Part shown: positions 57,051 to 64,000 of the stretch, piece after piece
Layout of the letters: each line of letters begins with the position of its first letter
Numbering within the stretch: position 1 is the first letter of the stretch
DNA from: Symbiodinium kawagutii
Lineage: Eukaryota > Sar > Dinophyceae > Suessiales > Symbiodiniaceae
Length of the DNA stretch: 64,000 nt
Assembly (NCBI GenBank): GCA_009767595.1
Contig: VSDK01026096.1
Coordinates: 609-64,608 of the forward strand
Direction: 5' to 3'
Translations under genes and position numbers: made by a program
Notes under the pieces: model-generated
Databases searched by the model: none
The model's input: only the letters and a program-made list of their open reading frames with translations
Told to the model about the DNA's origin: nothing

Positions 57051-57155
57051 GCAGGTTGGTGGTTTGATTGACATTTTTCAATTCACCCTAGTAGCTATGA
57101 ACACGTGGTTGGTTGACTGATTTTTCCAAGGGGGTGGTTCAACCACCACATACGT
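57051..57155. mobile_element. family C element
   Basis: GCAGGTTGGTGGTTTGATTGAC at the left; GGTTGGTTGACTGATTTTTCCAAG and GTGGTTCAACCACCA at the right. Confidence 0.6.
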
Positions 57156-57762
57156 TAACTCGGATGATTCCCAGAAATGGCTGGTAGGAAAATCTGCAGG
57201 AAACCATACAAAAAACCCAAACATAGCCTGGTGATGCCTGGTGGTTAAAGCAAGGGTTAACTGTAGATGTCCTCATCAACCAACCCAGTGATGTCGAAGC
57301 TCGTCATTTTCTGGTTGGGGTTTTAAGCATGCGTTGCCTTCACTAGTAGTTATTCACCAATGCTTGGTTGACTTGCGCATATTTTTCATGACGGGGTGAT
57401 TCAACCACCAACCAGTTTTGCTATTCATCTATTTTTGAATGAAGTGCATGATGCTGTTGGCTTTTGCATATGGTGGATGAGTTTGGTGGATGCCGCGTTG
57501 ATGCGCAGGCGATGGTCATGGTTGATGGTCGTGGTCAGGCTGGTTGATGATCCGAGCTAACAAGGCATTTGTGAGCGAACAACCGCGTTGCTTCGCAACG
57601 AACACTGTCGCAGCCTTCCTGTTGTTTGAATGAATCTGAGGGTGAAGGGACTGCTCTAGACTGTTACATCAGTTTTTCATGCTGCCCCGATGCGACTGTT
57701 GATCAACTTATGATTCAATAGACGCGGCTTCTCAGCATCACTATATCGTTGTATCCTAACAA

Positions 57763-57871
57763 ATCTGGTTGGTGGCTCTAAACATTCTATTTTCCCAAAC
57801 GTATTACCAAATAGTTGGTTGGTTGACTCATATTTTTCAAGACGGGGTGGTGACTAGCCACACACCAGATT
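57763..57871. mobile_element. family C element, best copy
   Basis: AATCTGGTTGGTGGCTCTAAAC at the left and GTGACTAGCCACACACCAGATT at the right; 109 bp. Inside are TATTTTCCC and GGTTGGTTGACTCATATTTTTCAAG. A right-half copy lies at 57341-57418. Confidence 0.68.
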
Positions 57872-57998
57872 GATTAGCCAGAGTTTACCACTAGTCAGTC
57901 ATTAGCTTTCATGGTTGACCATTAAGTGACCATCAACCATTCACCATTAGCAAACCATTGACCAATCAAATGTGACCACCTGACGCTGGCCACGGCAG

Positions 57999-59959
57999 CT
58001 GATCATTTCTGGGTTGCACCGCCCTGCAGTGAGCTGGACGCGCTGAGACCCAGCGTTCAGCTGGTTTTGTTTCTTATGAAGTGCTTTCATTTACACGCAC
58101 AAAAATAAACAAATGTCTCAGGCAGATACAGTGCGCACAAGAATACTTTATGTTTTAATTCAATGAATTTTCTTGTCACAGTTTCTTATGAGAGAAAAAC
58201 ACGCAAAAGCACACACACACACGACAAACACGAAAAAAATGGCCTGCGCACAATTAGTTAGCCATATATCTCAGGCAGCCAACTCAGACATGCTTTCTGG
58301 CCATGGTGTTCGCAGCCCTGGTCCATTTTATCCTGGTAGAACTGAGACCTTTGATTGCTGCTGGCATGAGCTCTCTTTCGATATGTGGAACCATGGTCCA
58401 AGCGAGCTACAACCACCTATCTCAGTGCGTTTGCAATGATGGTTGCACCCAGCAAGAGACCTTCGAACAAAATGCTTTTCTCCTTCAAGCTGCAAGGATG
58501 AGCCTGAAGCCTGAATTCTATGGTGAGACCGAATGCATGTGGGTGGCCTTTGAATCCGAGATCTTCTACGTTACCGTGTTCTACAATGTGTTGCTTTGGT
58601 CCTGGGTTTTGGTTCTTTTGATGGGTATCATTATGTTCCTCGTGGAGGCGTTCAAACAGCCATTCACTTCTGTGCAAAGTGGTGCATACTTGGTGTTTAC
58701 TCTCCAATTGGAAGAAAGATGCATCTACAAGGTTGTAGTCCGAACCTACGTCGTGAGTTGGTGTGTGCTCTTCTTGACTGGGCTTCTGGTGATCCTCCTT
58801 CAGTCCAACATGGACTGGCACATCGTGCAGGTGATTTTTCAAAACGAGACTATACCCATCGTCCTCCTGCTTTGCAGTGCGGAAGAACTGCTATCGCCTG
58901 TGAACTTGGAGGAATTTTCTGCTTGGAATCTTGAAAAGCTGCGGAAAATCTCTTTCCGCCGGTCATACTACAGCATGCTCTTCGGCTCCAACGATGAACT
59001 CTATCTTGAAATAGGCGGAGCGGGACACAGCAGCACAGCAATGTGTCTAGATGGTTGGCAGGGGGGAATCCAAATTGATAGAGTGGATTAACAATGGTGA
59101 ATATATGTCAATACAGATTGTTAGGTGGTCAATATCAATATAAATATAAATATATATATATATATTTATACATATATATATATAGAAGATTCCATTCTGG
59201 CATGAATGGCTATGCCATGTTCTGGCATGTCATGATCAAGTCCCGTGGATCGTCACGGAATGACATAGAATACGATGCAGAGCAAGCATGCGACTATCGA
59301 AGAGGTGGGTTTGATAGGGCTTATAATCATTATAATGGTTCATCATAGGGGAAAATATGGGAAAATCGTGATCTGATGAGGGCTTAATAACGATTGATCA
59401 TAGAAGATCCAACAATAGATATTGTTTCTCACTTCAGTTGTACCCCAAAGCTTGGATGGTACTACAAATGGATAATAAACTGGATGATTGGCCTGGGGGT
59501 ACCCCGAACTAACGTGAGAAACCATGATGTAGAATCACATAGGGGTACCCCTATATTATCATATATTTATGTACCATAATAGAAACTATGAAACCCTACA
59601 TTATGAATCACATAGAATCACAGTCTTCCTAACTATCTCAACGATTTTGTGTGCGGATCGCTTTGAGCAAAAAGATGAATCCCTTAGTCCCTTGCCTTCA
59701 ATCTGCAGGCGTGGCGACAATGCAGGCTGCCCGAGGTAATTTCTCTCATTTGCGTCGCATAGTTCTACGTGACCATGATGCGCATGAGCTGATGCTGGCA
59801 ATCAATTTGCCATCAGACTGGTATTCATCGATGCCTCCTGAAAACGATTCCGACCAACCCAAAACTGTGAGCGAAGACCCAGGGCCCAGCCCTAAGACTG
59901 TGAACGAATCCATTGTTGAGGTAGACCAAGATGGTCAAAGCACCAGGTATACCCTCTGA
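57999..59959 (+). CDS. unrecognised multi-pass membrane protein, three exons
   Basis: Exons 57999-58063, 58279-59014 and 59709-59959 (TGA) join in phase. The first reads DHFWVAPPCSELDALRPSVQ. The second starts PTQTCFLAMVFAALVHFILV and contains an in-frame ATG at 58303, an alternative start. Counting from that Met, membrane helices are likely at about 1-15, 89-117 (VTVFYNVLLWSWVLVLLMGI) and 145-168; a Cys-rich loop (CVCNDGC) follows the first. After the helices comes a soluble tail with LEEFSAWNLEKLRKISFRRS. A GC donor (ATAG|GCGGAG) joins the last exon, VATMQAARGNFSHLRRIVLR, which ends acidic and Ser/Pro-rich. The start is missing if 57999-58063 belongs. No family recognised; a plasma- or endomembrane protein is inferred. 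Confidence 0.6.
59135..59186. repeat. (AT)n microsatellite
   Basis: ATATAAATATAAATATATATATATA-type simple repeat inside the intron of the membrane-protein gene. Confidence 0.9.
59424..59523. mobile_element. family B element
   Basis: GTTTCTCACTTCAGTTGTACCCC at the left and GGGGGTACCCCGAACTAACGTGAGAAACC at the right. Confidence 0.6.
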
Positions 59960-60064
59960 GAGGGAGGACCACCTCGACCAATGGGTAAGTTTATGTAAAC
60001 TATATTTTTAAGTTTTTGGGTTGTGCACATGGGTACGCTTTGATCAAAGAACTGGGTTTTGAGT

Positions 60065-60382
60065 TCAGAGCTGCTTTGCAAACTTTTGAAGGTGAGGATG
60101 GGGCATAATTATGCCTATTCTCCTTGTCAAACAGCAACACCACGTGTCAAACTTTGATGTTCGTTGCATCTCATTGGCAGCATGAACACCATGCTGGGCG
60201 ATAAGACGGGTTTGATGCCGCCGATAAAAAGCATGATGTTGACAGGCACGATGTCGGCATTTTTCTTCGGAGAGACTTTCAACAGCAATTTGTGTCCTTT
60301 CACAAAATTGAATCGAGGAATATCGAGAAATACTTTCTAGAAGTCGTTTTTCATTTTTGGTGGGGAGGAGGAGATGCTGCAT
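60065..60382 (-). pseudogene. 105-codon open frame, unknown
   Basis: Minus-strand ATG to stop, with HAFYRRHQTRLIAQHGVHAA and a Cys triplet; basic and His-rich. It overlaps the end of the proposed last exon of the minus-strand gene at 60.4-63.2 kb in a different frame. No homology recognised; possibly a decayed mobile-element fragment. Confidence 0.22.
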
Positions 60383-61070
60383 GTACTTGAAAGGTTTGCA
60401 GAGTGACAGAGATAATGAGATGCTGGTGCTTCCATGAATCCCCCCTTCGGTCGCTTCCCTGAAGCAATATGGCTGTGGGTCAAAACCCTGTACTCCTGGT
60501 TACCCTATCATCAACATGTTTTTTCGCTATAGTTTTGCTGGTTGCTGCTTAATATTGACCCATAGCCACATATGTTTGGTTCAATTATTATGAAAGAGAG
60601 GTGCCCATCATCCATATGTGGTGCTTTACTATTGAGTCAATGGAGTTTGAAACCCACAATCAGTGAACTTATCAACTGGGATGATCATCCCATCCAGCAA
60701 GTGGTTAGTAATCATCATTAGTAAGTACCCTAAGTGGTCAGTAACTACTTGGTCATCCAAGCAGCAAGTGCTATATACCTCCAAAATCCTCCAAACATGA
60801 AGCAAATGGGAACATGTTGAGTGGGAATTCCCAGCGGATCGGGAGCAGCTACGGGTTTTTCACATGGTGTATCGCGCACGCCAAAGCTGCACAAATTGTA
60901 GCCTTTGGCAGGGCAGACCGACGAACCCTTCGTAGGAATGCACAAGTGCAAGCTGAACATGCCGGCGAACACGCAAATGATGATGATCCACCAATGGTTG
61001 GATATTGGTTAGCTAAACGGGATGATGATTAACAATGAACAATAGCGTATTATGGTTATTGGTGATGATA

Positions 61071-61127
<57 letters not shown>

Positions 61128-63216
61128 CTGGTGGTGGTGGTGGTGGTGGTGGTGGTGATGCTGAGGAGAAAGCAAAGTCTATGGGTTCTCTCCTCTCTCT
61201 CTCTTGATATTTCTGATGGAAGCTCCAGGGTACTGCTGGCACATGCCCTTGCTGGAACTCAAGTCATAGGGCTACCCCAAAGCTATGGATGGTTTATTAC
61301 TATACATGCCAAATAAATGATGAGAATTGGGGGACCTCTATATAACTTGAGAAACACTCATGTAGCAGGTAGATCCCCTATCAATCAATGTGAAATTTTA
61401 TCCCCTATTATTAACCATTGTTAGTGGCTAGCTATAACCCTTACAAAAGCCTTTGACTGGTCGGTCGGTTAAGGGCTCGCATCATGGACAGACCGCGTCA
61501 GGTCTTTCACCATCAACAGCTCCCCAGCGCATCTCCGTCAGGCGGTCCCGACCCCGCGGTGCTGTTGGAAGGCGCAACTACCGCGGTGCGGGTTGGCCAA
61601 GGATTCGCCAAAGACATCGATGCCTAATGTATGCTTAGTGGTTAACAGTGGTTGATTATAGTGGTGGATGATGGTTGAAACTAGATAAACACCTGGTAAG
61701 AATGGTCAATAGTGGTTTAGATCATTGATCACGGTTCAAAAAATGGTTAAGTTGATGGTTAAAAAGACATGTGTGACTTTCTTCGATCAATACTCTTCGT
61801 GAACCAGTATTCACCCTTAAATGATTCGCCAAGTTGAAAGAATGGTTGACCCAAAAAAAGAAACAAAAAATCCAAGTTGAACTTTTTTCACCAAAACATT
61901 ATCAGAAAGACTGGTTGGCCCAAAAAAATCCCGTGACTTCTCCAAGAATGCACCTTGCAGCGTCACCTGCACCCTTGCTTCAGATTGCACCTTCCAGTGG
62001 GTGCGGACCACGGTTGCGCGACAGGATGGGCGGGGTGCTTCAATGGTGGCAGGAATCTCTCGAATGCTTAGTGATCAGTGGTGAGCAGAGGTCAATGATT
62101 CAAAGATGGTGAGTGATGGATTCATGATGGTTGAGTCTAGCTGATGAAAAATGCTTAGGAATGATTTACCACAGTTAGTGATCATTGAAAGTGATCCCCA
62201 ATCGTTAGTGGTCAAATCTAATTTATAAGTGGTTCATAGTGTTTAAGAAAGGTTGATAATGGTTACTCGCGAGTACTGAAGTTGTCCGTGATGGCTCATC
62301 ATGACTGCCAACAGGGGATGATAGAAATACCATGGTATCAAGCAGCATGGGAGAAAGCGATTAATGATAGCGGGTGATTCATGGAGTCTCACAGAGGCCC
62401 CCCAAATCAAGGGTACTATATAAGTTGCAAAAACCACTTGTGAACAGGGTGGTGCAATTTTTTTTATGGCAAGGATCACAATGACAATGCTGAAACCTCA
62501 CATTTGAAGGGTACTGTACCAAGCATACAAGTACAGACTTGATTTTGCAGAAGATTATCAGGCACGAGCAATTCCTGCTCTATTGTGCAGATGTTTTCAG
62601 GTCGTGGTCAAAGCCCTGGTACTAAATGCAACGTCTATAAGTACCCAGGAAGCGCTACATGTTACGTTGATTGGTACGCAGCTTCTTCTTATGGCTCATG
62701 CCACAGCACGACGCAGACGACTACAGATCCAACAAGAACTCATCAACACTGACACCTGTCGGAGCATCACCTCGACGTTTAAACCATCATTGTCAGCCAT
62801 TATTCGTGATTCTTGATGAAGATCCCCATCATCTTAGTCTAGCATTGATCGAATTTATTTATCAACCCCAGAGATGTAATAGGTTACAGAAAAATATCCT
62901 GCTGGAAAGTGGCATTTAATTGCCATGGTGGTTTCCTACAGTTTCAACTTATCGTTTCTCACTCGTAATTCCCATGATAGGGGCACCCCAAGTTATCATC
63001 CACTTGACCATTGATTAATTAATCATATTAGTTTACAAATCATAAACCAACCATAACTTGGGGATCCCTATGGCTTCAGAACCACCCATATGTTTTCGTT
63101 TGTCCATCTTTTGATCCATCCCCAGCCCCATGGTGCGCCATGGCCTTCGTGCCGCTTGCCTCGCTTGCCTCGTGCTGCTGGGAAGCCACGGGCACTTCGT
63201 GGCCTTCGTGCGGAGG
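60364..63216 (-). CDS. unrecognised minus-strand gene, three firmer and two tentative exons
   Basis: Firmer exons, in phase: 63216-63137 (acceptor CGCTCCATCAG; PPHEGHEVPVASQQHEASEA, GC donor ATGGC|GCACCA), 62037-61991 (TPPILSRNRGPHPLE, donor GAAG|GTGCAA) and 61623-61553 (IDVFGESLANPHRGSCAFQQ, donor GGG|GTCGGG). Two more blocks probably follow: about 60985-60826, readable either as a membrane helix plus Cys-rich segment (IIIICVFAGMFSLHL, CPAKGYNLCSFGVRD) or as QLALVHSYEGFVGLPCQRLQ; and a last block starting at 60480, directly behind the CCCACAG end of a family A element. Both frames of the last block stay open for about 40 codons. No domain recognised and no start found. The first three blocks are also open on plus. 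Confidence 0.4.
60470..60568 (-). mobile_element. family A element, copy 12, before a putative exon
   Basis: Plus: ATGGCTGTGGGTCAAAACCCTG...TTAATATTGACCCATAGCC. On minus its end reads GGGTTTTGACCCACAG|CC, and open frames of about 40 codons begin right there. Here the element would supply the acceptor. Confidence 0.8.
61066..61160. repeat. (GAT)n followed by (GGT)n
   Basis: About 20 GAT copies passing into eight GGT copies; artefactual poly-Met/Val or poly-Ser/Pro ORFs. Confidence 0.95.
61255..61360. mobile_element. family B element
   Basis: AACTCAAGTCATAGGGCTACCCC at the left; TTGGGGGACCTCTATATAACTTGAGAAACACTC at the right. Confidence 0.6.
61366..61447. mobile_element. family D element, partial
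   Basis: GGTAGATCCCCTATCAATC...TATCCCCTATTATTAACC...GGCTAGCTATAACCCTTAC. Confidence 0.35.
62958..63087. mobile_element. family B element
   Basis: GTTTCTCACTCGTAATTCCCATGATAGGGGCACCCC at the left and TTGGGGATCCCTATGGCTTCAGAACCACCC at the right; about 130 bp. Confidence 0.5.
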
Positions 63217-63279
63217 CTGATGGAGCGGTGGAGCGGCGAAGAAGTGCGGAAACTAATCACGATCGTGAGAGGTTAAGAA

Positions 63280-64000
63280 GTGGTTAATTATAGTGAGTAG
63301 TAGATGACAATGATTGACAATGGTTATTGAATGACGAATGATGATTGACCATGGTTCACAATGATGAATGATGATAATGCTGATCAATGATGGGAAATGA
63401 TTAGTCATGGCAGCAAATGGTTGGTCAACCAGCTTATATGGTTGATGGTTTCTGACTTCGCATATTGTTGGGATGGGGCGGCCAACCACCAACCATTCCG
63501 TATTACGAATAGTTTATTACTGACCAATGAGCGGTCAATGTGTTAAGAGTTGATTAGGAACAGGACTGAGAAGTGACAAGTAATTCCTGAACTGGTTCAA
63601 ATTGCAAATCAATTTTTGGAACCAGTTATGAACCATATCTAGTGATACCATTGCCAATCATTATTAGTGGTCTATATTGATTCAGGGCTGGCAAGGCTGA
63701 CCATTCCCCAAAACCATCATTAGGGTTGTTCTACCTTGACTTGCATTTTGGTTGGCAACCGAGTAGTAAACCGGGCTTGAGTTTCGGCGTTTTGCAGGAC
63801 TTGCATAATATTTACGAGTGGTGTCTCTACGGTGTATAGTGGCAGTAGTGTATTTGGACTAAGGTGTCCATTAGGTGCACTTGCAGTGCCATATTTTGTG
63901 GTTTGCGGACTCAAAGTGATCAAACACCTCACGAAGCGAATTGATAATCGCACTTTGCTTTTTTTGGGGGGGCAGCACAGCCGGCACAGCTGGATTCTCA
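63280..64000. other. window end, no supported gene
   Basis: GATTGACAATGG-type low-complexity repeats at 63290-63420, then AT-rich spacer. A 77-codon minus ORF (63720-63953) has no splice or domain support. Confidence 0.45.

Noticed and set aside
57592..57604. Hairpin CGTTGCTTCGCAACG as a terminator
   Set aside because: A six-base stem without context in a eukaryotic genome carries no meaning as a bacterial-type terminator.
61484..61627. 47-codon plus ORF starting MDRPRQVFHHQQLPSASPSG
   Set aside because: The minus reading of the same block has proper acceptor and donor and fits its neighbour in phase.
63130..63275. Plus-strand ORF MVRHGLRAACLACLVLLGSH with a signal-peptide look and GTTAAG donor
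   Set aside because: The minus strand has a better pyrimidine-rich acceptor and joins two further exons in phase, so the plus reading was set aside, though not excluded.
1..64000. tRNA, rRNA and CRISPR arrays
   Set aside because: No cloverleaf, conserved rRNA segment or regularly spaced identical repeats with unique spacers were seen; the only regular array is the 89-bp minisatellite, which has no spacers.

Overview
The window looks like nuclear DNA of a dinoflagellate, probably of the Symbiodinium group. Four things point there. (1) Coding exons are short, scattered and richer in GC than the AT-rich, repeat-filled introns. (2) Splice donors are a mix of GT, GC and GA, always with AG acceptors; this can be checked because exon phases agree across whole genes. 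(3) Interstitial CCCTAAA (TTTAGGG-type) telomere-like repeats occur. (4) There is a long APE-type non-LTR retrotransposon. No bacterial-type operon, rRNA, tRNA or CRISPR was seen. All gene models were built by hand from reading frame, splice phase and family knowledge, without alignment software.

Layout. 0-2.7 kb: an 89-bp minisatellite, a long TCA tract and small inverted-repeat elements. 3.8-11.2 kb: a minus-strand gene of unknown function; its seven exons keep phase to a stop at 3810. 12.6-24.0 kb: plus-strand SF3A1 (U2 snRNP splicing factor 3a subunit 1), with two SURP domains, the PRP21-like centre and the C-terminal ubiquitin-like domain, nine exons in phase; only the extreme N-terminus is missing. 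25.5-31.6 kb: plus-strand methyltransferase of the isoprenylcysteine carboxyl methyltransferase/phospholipid methyltransferase family, eight exons giving about 240 residues. 32.4-36.9 kb: exons of an unrecognised plus-strand gene. 37.68-42.68 kb: a minus-strand LINE with an intact 1487-codon frame (endonuclease, reverse transcriptase, zinc knuckle, RNase H) and a perfect 15-bp target-site duplication; an 871-bp TIR/TSD element abuts it. 44-51 kb: degenerate AACCAT-type repeat fields with a few plus-strand exons. 55-57 kb: two minus-strand exons. 58.0-60.0 kb: a plus-strand membrane-protein gene, three exons. 60.3-63.2 kb: exons of a probable minus-strand gene.

The most interesting signal is a family of about 110-bp inverted-repeat elements, here called family A, with ends GGCTRTGGGTCAA...TTGACCCAYAGCC. 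Twelve near-complete or partial copies are visible. In three places a phase-consistent minus-strand exon ends exactly at the element edge, so that the terminal repeat supplies a GC donor; in one of these the element is the whole 111-bp intron, with its other end giving the CATAG acceptor. This fits an 'introner', a transposon that makes introns. At least three further short inverted-repeat families (B, C, D) fill the introns and intergenic DNA.

The recognised genes do not form a pathway: one is a core spliceosome protein, one a membrane methyltransferase, and the rest are unassigned.
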